Positions 1 through 5,829 of a DNA stretch of 5,829 nt are shown in pieces. The notes under the pieces are model-generated. The model was not told the DNA's origin and made no database searches. It saw only the letters and a list, made by a program, of their open reading frames with translations. Source of the stretch: Fimbriiglobus sp. (GTDB lineage: Bacteria > Planctomycetota > Planctomycetia > Gemmatales > Gemmataceae); assembly GCA_025352585.1 (NCBI GenBank), contig JANXTD010000349.1:1-5829 (forward strand). The letters are read 5' to 3'. A program made the translations under genes and the position numbers. Numbering within the stretch: position 1 is the stretch's first letter; every line of letters begins with the position of its first letter.

Positions 1-1949
1 CCCTGATCGCGCTCGCCCTGCCGCTACTCGCCGCGATCGCCGCGAGTGTGATGGGAGTGACCAAGGCGCGCGACGCCGCGCACCTGCCGGTGGTCGCGGC
101 GTTCGCCGTGGCCGCGATGGTCGCCGGCTACGTCCTGTTCCTGGTCGCCACGGCCCCCGGCGAGACGGTGTCGTTCGCGTCGCCGAGTGTTACGTGGTTC
201 AAGGCCGGCGGCTTCGAGGCGAAGTACTCCGTCGCCGTGGACCCGATCTCGGCGGTGATGCTGCTGACGGTGACCTTCGTGGCGACGTGGATCGCGATTT
301 TCTCCGCCGGCTACATGCACCACGACCCCGGCTACGCCCGCTACTTCGCGATCATGAGCCTGTTCGTTTTCGCCATGTGCCTGCTGGTCCTCGCCGACAA
401 CTTCCTCTTGATGCTCGCCGGCTGGGAGGGCGTCGGCCTGTGCAGCTACCTGCTCGTCGGCTACTACTACGCCAAGCCGTCGGCCGCGGCGGCGGCGCGC
501 AAGGCGTTCCTCGTCACCCGGTTGGGCGACGTGGGCCTCGTGCTGGGCGTGTTCCTGCTCTGGTCGATCGGCGGCTACTCGACCGACTTCACCGCGGTCT
601 TCGAGTTCATCTCGACGCACCCCGAGACCCACGGCCAACTCAACCTCGCCTGCCTGCTCTTGTTCTGCGGCGCGGTCGGCACGTCGGCACAACTGCCGCT
701 GTTCGTCTGGCTGCCCGACGCGATGGAAGGCCCGACGCCGGTGTCGGCGCTGATCCACGCCGCGACGATGGTCACGGCCGGGGTGTACCTGCTGGCCCGC
801 TGCTCGCCGCTGTTCGTGCTGGTCCCCGACGTGCAACTGGCCGTCACGCTGATCGGGGCGTTCACCGCCTTCGTCGCCGCGTTCATCGCGCTCGCGCAAA
901 ACGACCTCAAGCGGGTGCTGGCGTACTCGACGGTGAGTCAACTCGGCTTCATGTTCATGGCGCTCGGCACCGGCGGGCTGGTGTCGCCTGGGTTGGCGGT
1001 GACCGCGGCGCTGTTCCACCTCGTGACGCACGCCTTCTTTAAAGCACTGCTGTTCCTCGGCTCCGGGTCGGTCATGCACGCGATGGGCAACGTCATCGAC
1101 CTGCGCAAGTTCGGCGGCCTGCGCAAGCTCATGCCGGTGACGCACCTGACCTTCCTGTGCGGTGCCCTCGCGCTGTCCGGGGTGCCGATCTTCGCCGGCT
1201 TCTGGAGCAAGGACCAGATCCTCGACGTGCTCTACGGCGCGGCCGAGTCGCGCCACGGCCACCAGGCGGGGTACCTGCTCGCGCTGGCGCTGGCGTTCAC
1301 GACCGCGGGACTGACGGCGTTCTACACCTTCCGCGCCTACTTCCTGACCTTCTGGGGCACCGAGCGCGTCCCCGAAGAAGCCCACGGCCACGCCCACGAG
1401 TCGCCGCGCGGCATGACGGTGCCGCTGATCGTGCTGGCCGTCGGGGCGGTCTTCCTGGGCCTGGCGGTCGAGCCGGTCAACCACGCCTTCTCGAAGTTCG
1501 TCGCCCGCACGCCGGGGCTGCGCCTGGCCACCGAGAGTGCCCACCTGCCCGACGCGCACCCCGAGCCGCACCTGAACCTCGCCATCGCCGGCCTCAGTAC
1601 CGCGGTCGCGCTGTTGGGCGTGCTGATCGCCTGGCGCGTCTACGGCAAGGGCGGCCCGGAGGTCGTGCCCGGCGGCCTGGAGCCGGTCTACGCCCTGTCG
1701 CGCAACAAGCTCTACGTCGATGACGTGTACGCGGCGGTGTTCGTCAAGCCGGCCGAGTTCCTCGCGGCGGCCGGCCGGCAGATCGACCTCGGCCTGGCGT
1801 CGGTCGCCCGCCTGGTGAGTTCGCTCCCCGAGATCGCTGCGGCGGTCCTGCGGCCGCTGCAAAACGGCCTGGTCCAGTTCTACGCGCTCGGCATGGTGCT
1901 GGGCACGGCGGTGTTCCTGACGGTGATCGTGCTGCGCTCGACCCGCTGA
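1..1949 (+). CDS. nuoL: NADH:quinone oxidoreductase (complex I) subunit L, 5'-partial
   Basis: This is the distal antiporter-like membrane subunit of complex I (ND5 homologue), which couples NADH:quinone electron transfer to proton export. The frame is open to the left edge: the first full codon is at 3, and the residues LIALALPLLAA belong to TM1. The true start therefore lies a few codons upstream, and the GTG at 48 and ATG at 51 are internal. Numbered from codon 3 there are 648 residues (E. coli NuoL has 613). Seen directly: WEGVGLCSYLLVGYYY with TM5 Glu142 (E144 in E. coli), RLGDVG with Asp176 (D178), GPTPVSALIHAATMVTAGVY with His252, DLKRVLAYSTVSQLGFMF, HAFFKALLF, and GFWSKDQIL with TM12 Lys403 (K399). 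The C-terminal NKLYVDDVYAAVFVKP and PLQNGLVQFYALGM match the lateral helix and final anchor helix. Oddity: the TM7 lysine (K229) is Thr227, ACG at 681-683, in VGTSAQLPL. His-rich loops lie near 1253-1262 and 1381-1400. nuoM follows after 44 bp, probably in the same operon. Identification is certain. Confidence 0.97.
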   Translation, partial: LIALALPLLAAIAASVMGVTKARDAAHLPVVAAFAVAAMVAGYVLFLVATAPGETVSFASPSVTWFKAGGFEAKYSVAVDPISAVMLLTVTFVATWIAIFSAGYMHHDPGYARYFAIMSLFVFAMCLLVLADNFLLMLAGWEGVGLCSYLLVGYYYAKPSAAAAARKAFLVTRLGDVGLVLGVFLLWSIGGYSTDFTAVFEFISTHPETHGQLNLACLLLFCGAVGTSAQLPLFVWLPDAMEGPTPVSALIHAATMVTAGVYLLARCSPLFVLVPDVQLAVTLIGAFTAFVAAFIALAQNDLKRVLAYSTVSQLGFMFMALGTGGLVSPGLAVTAALFHLVTHAFFKALLFLGSGSVMHAMGNVIDLRKFGGLRKLMPVTHLTFLCGALALSGVPIFAGFWSKDQILDVLYGAAESRHGHQAGYLLALALAFTTAGLTAFYTFRAYFLTFWGTERVPEEAHGHAHESPRGMTVPLIVLAVGAVFLGLAVEPVNHAFSKFVARTPGLRLATESAHLPDAHPEPHLNLAIAGLSTAVALLGVLIAWRVYGKGGPEVVPGGLEPVYALSRNKLYVDDVYAAVFVKPAEFLAAAGRQIDLGLASVARLVSSLPEIAAAVLRPLQNGLVQFYALGMVLGTAVFLTVIVLRSTR

Positions 1950-1978
1950 CCCGACTCTGACACGCCCCACGCCGGGCC

Positions 1979-1982
1979 GAGG
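1979..1982 (+). promoter_or_regulatory. Weak ribosome binding site for nuoM
   Basis: A GAGG tetramer ends 11 bases before the ATG at 1994, in the 44-bp spacer between nuoL and nuoM. It is the only purine-rich match to the Shine-Dalgarno sequence there. It is short and slightly far from the start, so translation may also depend on coupling to nuoL. No promoter or terminator is visible in the spacer. Confidence 0.4.
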
Positions 1983-1993
1983 CCGACCGATTC

Positions 1994-4060
1994 ATGGACA
2001 CCTTCCAACTGATCCCGCCCGCGCTCGTGCTCGCGGCCGTCGGCGTGCCGCTGCTGGCGGCGCTGCTCGTCGCCCTGCTGGGGGCGCGCCTGGCCGGGCT
2101 GCTCGCCGCGGCGCAACTGGTCGTCACGACGCTGCTGGTCGTGTTCACCCTGGGGGCCGTCAACGTCCGCGGCGGCGAGCGGGGGCCGCACCGCGAGGGC
2201 CTGCGCGGCTCCGCGGCGATGACCTTCGAGCCCAACTTCGTGCCCGGCGACCCGACCCTCGCCAACAACGAGTTCGCCCAGACCCACGGCACGACCTGGG
2301 GCCTGCTCTCACTCGGCCCCGTGCCCGGCCCCGGCGTCCCCGCGCCGGAGGTCCAGTTCTTCCTCGGCGTGGACGGCCTGAACGTCTGGCTGGTCGCGCT
2401 CACGAGTGTGATGACCCTCGTCGCCGTGCTGATCTCGCTGGGCCGGGTCCGGGAGCGGCCGGCGGCGTACTTCGCCTGGCTGTTCGCCCTGCAAGCCGCG
2501 GTCACCGGGGCGTTCCTGTCGTTCGACATCGTGCTCTTCTACGTCTTCTTCGAGCTGACGCTGGTGCCGGCCTTCTTCCTGATCGGCAACTGGGGGCCGG
2601 GCCGCGGCCGCCGCGACGCCGCCAAGCTGTTCTTCCTGTACACGCTGTTCGGCTCGCTGTTCACGCTCGTCGGCCTGGTCGGCGTGGTGCTGGCCAACCC
2701 GACGCCGCTGCACCCGACCCCGCCGCCGCCGACCGCGCGCGACCCCAAGCCGACGGCCCGGCCGCACTACCGCGCGTTCACCGACCCCGCCGGCGAGCTG
2801 CGGCTGCCGACCGAAGGCCCGCTGACCTACTCGATCCCGCAGTTGATGCGGAACGCCTCGGCCTGGGGCAACGTCCGGGGCTACCGCGCCCGCGTCGCCG
2901 CCGACCGGCTCGCCGAGGCCGACGCCGGGTTGGCCGCCGCGAACGCCCGGCTCGCCGCCGGCCCCGCGACGCCCGACTTGAGCCTGCAAGCCGCCGCCGA
3001 GAAGGCGCAGTCGCTCGCCGCCGCCGAGGCCGCCACCGCGATCGCCGAAGTCACCCGCGGCCGCCGGCTGCAAGTCTGGCTGTTCGTGCTGCTCGTCGCC
3101 GGGTTTGCCGTCAAGACGCCGATCGTGCCCTTCCACACCTGGCTGCCGACGACCTACAGCGAGGCCCCGATCGCGGTGACGATGCTGCTGGCCGCGGTGC
3201 TCTCGAAGCTCGGCACCTACGGGATTTTACGCGTCGTGGTGCCGCTGGTGCCCGACGCCGCGACCGCCTACGGCCTCGAAGTCCTCGGGGTGCTCGGGGC
3301 CATCGGCGTCGTCTACGGGGCCTTCTGCGCCTTCGGCCAGCGCAACCTCCGCTTGCTCGCCGCGTACAGCAGCGTGAGCCACCTGGGGTTGCTCGTGATG
3401 GCGCTGTTCAGCCTCAACACCGAGGGGCTGACGGGGGCGTCGCTGCACATGGTGAATCACGGCCTCGCCACCGGGGCGATGTTCGCGCTGCTCGGCTTCC
3501 TGGAGGCCCGCCACGGGACGATGGACATGAGCCAGTACGGCGGGCTGATCGGCCGCTACCCCGGCTTCGCGTTCCTGTTCGTGCTGGTCTGCCTGGCTAA
3601 CGTCGGCTTGCCGTTCCTGAACAACTTCGTGAGCGAGATGCTGATCCTGGCCGGCCTGTTCGACCCGTCGGTGGTCTCGCCGCTGGGCTACGGCCTGGCG
3701 GTCGCCGGGGCGTCGGGGATCTTCCTGTCGGCCTGGTACACCTTCACGATGTTGCGCCGCGTCCTGTTCGGCCCGCCCATCGCCCCGCCCTTGCGCGAGG
3801 GCGTGACGCCGGCGATGGCACTCCCCGAGGCGCTCGGCTACCTGATCCCCGCGGCGCTGTGCGTGGTGCTGGGTCTCTACCCGCAGCCGGTCCTCGATTC
3901 GGTCAAGGGCGACGTGGCGGTGGTCGCGCAGCAGGCCGACCTCGCGCGGATGCGTCAGGGATTGCCGCCGAGTACGCGGTTGCACCTGCCGCCCGAATCC
4001 CCGACGACCGACGACGCCCCACCCCCCGGACGCGGCGGACCCGGAGCGGCACGCTGGTAA
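1994..4060 (+). CDS. nuoM: NADH:quinone oxidoreductase (complex I) subunit M, enlarged form
   Basis: This is the middle antiporter-like proton-pumping subunit of complex I (ND4 homologue), an integral membrane protein of about 14 helices. At 688 residues it is much longer than E. coli NuoM (509). Key residues seen: TM5 Glu187 in FYVFFELTLVP (E. coli E144), TM7 Lys374 in GFAVKTPIVPFHTWLP (K234), TM8 Lys405 in LSKLGTYGILR (K265), and TM12 Glu548 in NNFVSEMLIL (E407). The usual LPDAH after TM7 is LPTTY, and the family's D-x-K-R before AYSSVSH is N-L-R-L. The extra length comes from an enlarged loop at residues 57-120, a loop at 236-358 made of a Pro-rich stretch plus a predicted helical hairpin, and a Pro-rich tail from about 636. 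By NuoM topology both enlarged loops follow even-numbered helices and should face the periplasm (inference). Core motifs are intact on both sides of each insertion and there is no frameshift, so the protein is probably functional. The ATG at 1994 leads straight into TM1. Confidence 0.96.
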   Translation: MDTFQLIPPALVLAAVGVPLLAALLVALLGARLAGLLAAAQLVVTTLLVVFTLGAVNVRGGERGPHREGLRGSAAMTFEPNFVPGDPTLANNEFAQTHGTTWGLLSLGPVPGPGVPAPEVQFFLGVDGLNVWLVALTSVMTLVAVLISLGRVRERPAAYFAWLFALQAAVTGAFLSFDIVLFYVFFELTLVPAFFLIGNWGPGRGRRDAAKLFFLYTLFGSLFTLVGLVGVVLANPTPLHPTPPPPTARDPKPTARPHYRAFTDPAGELRLPTEGPLTYSIPQLMRNASAWGNVRGYRARVAADRLAEADAGLAAANARLAAGPATPDLSLQAAAEKAQSLAAAEAATAIAEVTRGRRLQVWLFVLLVAGFAVKTPIVPFHTWLPTTYSEAPIAVTMLLAAVLSKLGTYGILRVVVPLVPDAATAYGLEVLGVLGAIGVVYGAFCAFGQRNLRLLAAYSSVSHLGLLVMALFSLNTEGLTGASLHMVNHGLATGAMFALLGFLEARHGTMDMSQYGGLIGRYPGFAFLFVLVCLANVGLPFLNNFVSEMLILAGLFDPSVVSPLGYGLAVAGASGIFLSAWYTFTMLRRVLFGPPIAPPLREGVTPAMALPEALGYLIPAALCVVLGLYPQPVLDSVKGDVAVVAQQADLARMRQGLPPSTRLHLPPESPTTDDAPPPGRGGPGAARW
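2162..2353 (+). other. NuoM hydrophilic loop insertion 1 (between TM2 and TM3)
   Basis: This codes for NuoM residues 57-120, between the end of TM2 and the conserved FFLGVDGLNVW motif that begins TM3. The segment is polar, rich in Gly and Pro, and contains NFVPGDPTLANNEFAQTHG. The matching stretch in E. coli NuoM is roughly half as long. It is in frame, and base composition and codon use look like the rest of the gene. The function is unknown; the periplasmic location is inferred from topology. Confidence 0.7.
2699..3067 (+). other. NuoM hydrophilic insertion 2: Pro-rich loop plus predicted helical hairpin (TM6-TM7 loop)
   Basis: This codes for NuoM residues 236-358, between TM6 (ending VGVVLAN) and TM7 (VWLFVLLVAGFAVK). 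It has three parts. Residues 236-276 are Pro-rich and charged (TPPPPTARDPKPTARP). Residues 278-285, TYSIPQLM, resemble the conserved loop element of ordinary NuoM (TFDIP-like). Residues 294-356 are Ala, Glu, Arg and Leu rich and look like two helices of about 27 residues joined by a GPATPD turn. Leu306, Leu313 and Leu320 are spaced by seven, which suggests helix packing. Normal NuoM proteins have only some 20-40 residues in this whole loop. GCC and GCG alanine codons dominate the second helix, so growth by slippage is possible. Confidence 0.75.
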
Positions 4061-4073
4061 CACGCTGCTGACC

Positions 4074-4101
4074 ACACCCGACACCCGACACCCGACACCC
4101 G
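4074..4101 (+). repeat. Tandem heptamer repeat, four copies of ACACCCG
   Basis: Four perfect head-to-tail copies of the 7-mer ACACCCG lie between the nuoM stop (4058-4060) and the nuoN start (4122). The array ends eight bases before the candidate nuoN ribosome binding site. It does not code for protein. Copy number could vary by slippage and would change only the spacing between the two genes. I recall similar heptamers between genes in Gemmata-like planctomycetes, but could not check this. Confidence 0.9.
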
Positions 4102-4109
4102 ATCGAAGT

Positions 4110-4112
4110 AGG
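4110..4112 (+). promoter_or_regulatory. Ribosome binding site deciding the GTG start of nuoN
   Basis: AGG, within the purine-rich GAAGTAGG at 4105-4112, lies nine bases before the GTG at 4122. The frame stays open further upstream through the heptamer repeat but has no ATG or GTG there. This spacing therefore supports the GTG at 4122 as the start. Confidence 0.5.
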
Positions 4113-4121
4113 CTCGCCCCC

Positions 4122-5741
4122 GTGAAACTCCTCCGTGACGTCCACCAAGAGTTCCTGACGGGCGCGTACCAGTACGTCTTGCCCGAGACCGTGCTGCTCG
4201 GCACCGCGTGTGTCCTGTTCGTGCTGGCGATCACGGTGCCGCGCCGCGCGGTCGCCGTCGGCGTCGGCCTGTTGGGCGTCGCCGGCGCGGCGGCGCTGGC
4301 CGCGCTCGTCGGCGTCGAGTCACTGCGGGGCGTGCTGGGCTGGCAAGAGTTGTCGCTATTCTGGGGGACCGTCGAGGGCACGCCGTACTACCCGCGCGCC
4401 CTGTCGCCGTTCGACCCGACCGGCCCCGCGGCGTTCGTGCGGTGGGTCGCCCTGGCGTCGGCGGCGCTGTTCACGCTCTTGGCCTACGCCGAGACGCGCG
4501 ACGACAACGCCTGCGAGTACGTCGCCTGCCTGCTCGTCGCCGCCGCCGGCACGTCGCTCGTCGGCCGGGCCAACGACCTCGTGACGCTGTTCCTGTCGCT
4601 CGAAATGCTGTCGATCCCGACCTACGTGCTGCTGTACTTGCCGGTGCGCAGCCGCGACGGCCAGGAGTCGGCGGTCAAGTACTTCGTGCTGAGTATCCTG
4701 TCGTCGGCGGTGATGCTCTTCGGCTTCAGCTACCTCTACGGCCTCACCGGCACGACGAATCTCGGCGCGATCGTCGATACGCTCAACGACGCGCACAAGT
4801 CGCAAGTCGGCCCGATGGCGTTGGTGGCGATCGTGCTGGTCATCGCCGGCCTCGGCTTCCGGCTCACGCTGGTGCCGTTCCACTTCTACGCCCCGGACGT
4901 GTACGAGGGCGGCCCGACGGGCGTGGTCGCGCAGCTCGCCTTCATCCCCAAAGTCGCCGGATTCATTGCGCTGGCGAGGGTGTTGGGGATGCTCTACCCG
5001 CCGCTGGACCAGTTGCCGTTCGACGCCAGCGGGACGCTGATCCCGATGACGCTGTGGGTGCTGGCCGCGGTAACGATGACCTTCGGCAACGCCTTCGCGC
5101 TGCTGCAAACGAACCTGAAGCGGCTGCTGGCGTACTCCGGTATTGCGCACGCCGGCTACATGCTCATCGGCTTCGTCGTGGCGAGCACGCTGCCGGACGT
5201 GGTCAACGGCACCGTGCCGAGTCAGGTCGGCCTCGACTCGGTGCTGTTCTACCTCGTCACCTACGGCCTGATGACGGTCGGCAGCTTCGCGGTCTTGGTG
5301 CATCTCGCCGGCGGCGAGCACCCCGTCGAGACGGTGGACGACCTGGCCGGCCTGGCGAAGACGCACCCGTGGGCGGCCGGGGCGTTGGCGGTCTGCCTGT
5401 TCAGCCTGCTGGGCCTGCCGCTGTCCGCCGGGTTCGCCGGCAAGCTGCTGCTCTTCGTCGGCGCGTTCGACGCCCCCACGACCGGCTCGCTGAAAACGAT
5501 GGCCCGCATCCTGGCCGTGGTCGCGGTCGTGAACTCGGCGATTGGCGCGGTCTACTACCTGCGGCTGGTCGGCGTGATGACCCTGCGTTCGCCGCTGAAA
5601 GTCGCCGAGACCAGCCGCGGCAACGTGGCCCTAGTCGTGGCGCTGATCTGCGCCGCCGCGACGGTCGCCGTGGGCGTCTACCCGAAGCCGCTCGCCGACG
5701 CCGCGCGGGCGGCGATTCCGCTGCGGGACGTGGGGCGGTAG
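4122..5741 (+). CDS. nuoN: NADH:quinone oxidoreductase (complex I) subunit N
   Basis: This is the proximal antiporter-like subunit of complex I (ND2 homologue), about 14 membrane helices, which pumps protons next to the NuoK/NuoJ/NuoA region. It has 539 residues (E. coli 485); the excess lies partly in the TM2-TM3 loop (residues 65-105). Motifs seen: TM5 Glu161 in SLEMLSIPTYVLLY (E. coli E133), GLGFRLTLVPFHFYAPDVYEG with Arg247 where E. coli has K217, TM8 Lys277 in FIPKVAGFIALAR (K247), NLKRLLAYSGIAHAGYMLIG, and TM12 Lys441 in LPLSAGFAGKLLLF (K395). The GTG start at 4122 is supported by AGG nine bases upstream and gives a short polar N-terminus before TM1 (ETVLLGTACVLFVLAITV). It follows nuoM by 61 bp and is probably the last nuo gene, since no gene follows in the remaining 88 bases. 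The TM7 Lys-to-Arg change keeps the positive charge, so it should be active. Identification is certain. Confidence 0.96.
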   Translation: MKLLRDVHQEFLTGAYQYVLPETVLLGTACVLFVLAITVPRRAVAVGVGLLGVAGAAALAALVGVESLRGVLGWQELSLFWGTVEGTPYYPRALSPFDPTGPAAFVRWVALASAALFTLLAYAETRDDNACEYVACLLVAAAGTSLVGRANDLVTLFLSLEMLSIPTYVLLYLPVRSRDGQESAVKYFVLSILSSAVMLFGFSYLYGLTGTTNLGAIVDTLNDAHKSQVGPMALVAIVLVIAGLGFRLTLVPFHFYAPDVYEGGPTGVVAQLAFIPKVAGFIALARVLGMLYPPLDQLPFDASGTLIPMTLWVLAAVTMTFGNAFALLQTNLKRLLAYSGIAHAGYMLIGFVVASTLPDVVNGTVPSQVGLDSVLFYLVTYGLMTVGSFAVLVHLAGGEHPVETVDDLAGLAKTHPWAAGALAVCLFSLLGLPLSAGFAGKLLLFVGAFDAPTTGSLKTMARILAVVAVVNSAIGAVYYLRLVGVMTLRSPLKVAETSRGNVALVVALICAAATVAVGVYPKPLADAARAAIPLRDVGR

Positions 5742-5759
5742 ATTCTTGTTGGTTTTGTT

Positions 5760-5780
5760 AGCCCGACGCGCAAGCGAGGG
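5760..5780 (+). repeat. Short hairpin element with GCAA tetraloop, probable dispersed planctomycete repeat
   Basis: Nineteen bases after the nuoN stop lies AG-CCC-GA-CGC-GCAA-GCG-A-GGG. CCC pairs with GGG and CGC with GCG, an asymmetric GA/A bulge separates the two stems, and the loop is GCAA, a GNRA tetraloop closed by C-G. It follows a T-rich stretch (5742-5759) that differs sharply from the coding DNA. No T-run follows the hairpin on either strand, so it is not a standard intrinsic terminator. I recall near-identical strings scattered between genes of Gemmata-type genomes; this is unverified. Confidence 0.6.
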
Positions 5781-5829
5781 GAGCAATTGCGTGGGGACAA
5801 CGCGGTTGGGTGTTGACGGCTTTGACTTC

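Noticed and set aside
48..53. GTG (48) or ATG (51) as the start of nuoL
   Set aside because: The frame is open to the window edge and the upstream residues form the expected TM1 of NuoL with its proline, so the start lies before the window.
194..1723. Alternative + strand frames inside nuoL (194-1042, 1157-1723) and nuoN (4208-5761)
   Set aside because: They are Arg/Pro/Ala-rich low-complexity products overlapping a fully conserved gene in another frame.
24..1970. Very long open frame on the minus strand opposite nuoL, and similar ones opposite nuoM (2309-3136, 3227-4381) and nuoN (4356-5366)
   Set aside because: The translations are rich in Arg, Gln, His, Glu and Ala, have no family motifs or membrane character, and mirror the GC-rich third positions of the sense genes. 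This is a high-GC shadow effect.
2699..3067. Possibility that the NuoM insertion is an intein, mobile element or frameshift artefact
   Set aside because: There are no splicing motifs, inverted repeats or target duplications, the frame is continuous, and composition matches the gene.
3227..3229. Rare TTA leucine codon in nuoM
   Set aside because: A single TTA inside a conserved TM8 motif is unremarkable, and there is no reason to expect TTA-based regulation here.
5783..5803. Palindrome GCAATTGC and a GCGT/ACGC 4-bp stem
   Set aside because: Both are short and expected by chance; neither has a T-run or a second copy in the window.
5813..5827. TTGACG and TTGACT, possible promoter -35 boxes
   Set aside because: Any -10 box would fall at or beyond the window end and no downstream gene is visible, so this cannot be supported.

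Overview
The window is the 3' end of a respiratory complex I (NADH:quinone oxidoreductase, nuo) operon. All genes are on the + strand in the order nuoL (its first few codons lie before the window), nuoM, nuoN. These encode the three antiporter-like, proton-translocating membrane subunits that form the distal arm of the complex.

Organism: the DNA is very GC-rich with strongly GC-ending codons. A planctomycete, perhaps of the Gemmata group, fits best. The reasons are an enlarged NuoM with extra hydrophilic loops, NuoM and NuoN motif variants such as LPTTYSEAP and FRLTLVPFHFYAPDVYEG, a heptameric ACACCCG repeat between genes, and a CCCGACGCGCAAGCGAGGG-type element after the last gene. This rests on recall of family sequences, not on a search, so it is a moderate-confidence inference.

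Layout: 1-1949 nuoL, open at the left edge; 1950-1993 a short spacer with a weak ribosome binding site; 1994-4060 nuoM, about 180 residues longer than the E. coli protein because of two hydrophilic loop insertions and a C-terminal tail; 4061-4121 a spacer with four perfect 7-bp repeats and a weak ribosome binding site; 4122-5741 nuoN, starting with GTG; 5742-5829 a non-coding tail with a T-rich stretch and a small GNRA-loop hairpin element. No further gene begins before the window ends.

How the genes work together: in complex I each of NuoL, NuoM and NuoN carries a half-channel pair built around a TM5 glutamate, a TM7 lysine, a TM8 lysine or histidine, and a TM12 lysine or glutamate. NuoL also supplies the lateral helix that braces NuoM and NuoN. 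Here the core residues are in place except at the TM7 position, where NuoL has Thr and NuoN has Arg; only NuoM keeps Lys. This and the NuoM helical-hairpin insertion are the most interesting points. I see no new genetic system: the gene content is an ordinary nuo operon end with lineage-specific elaborations.
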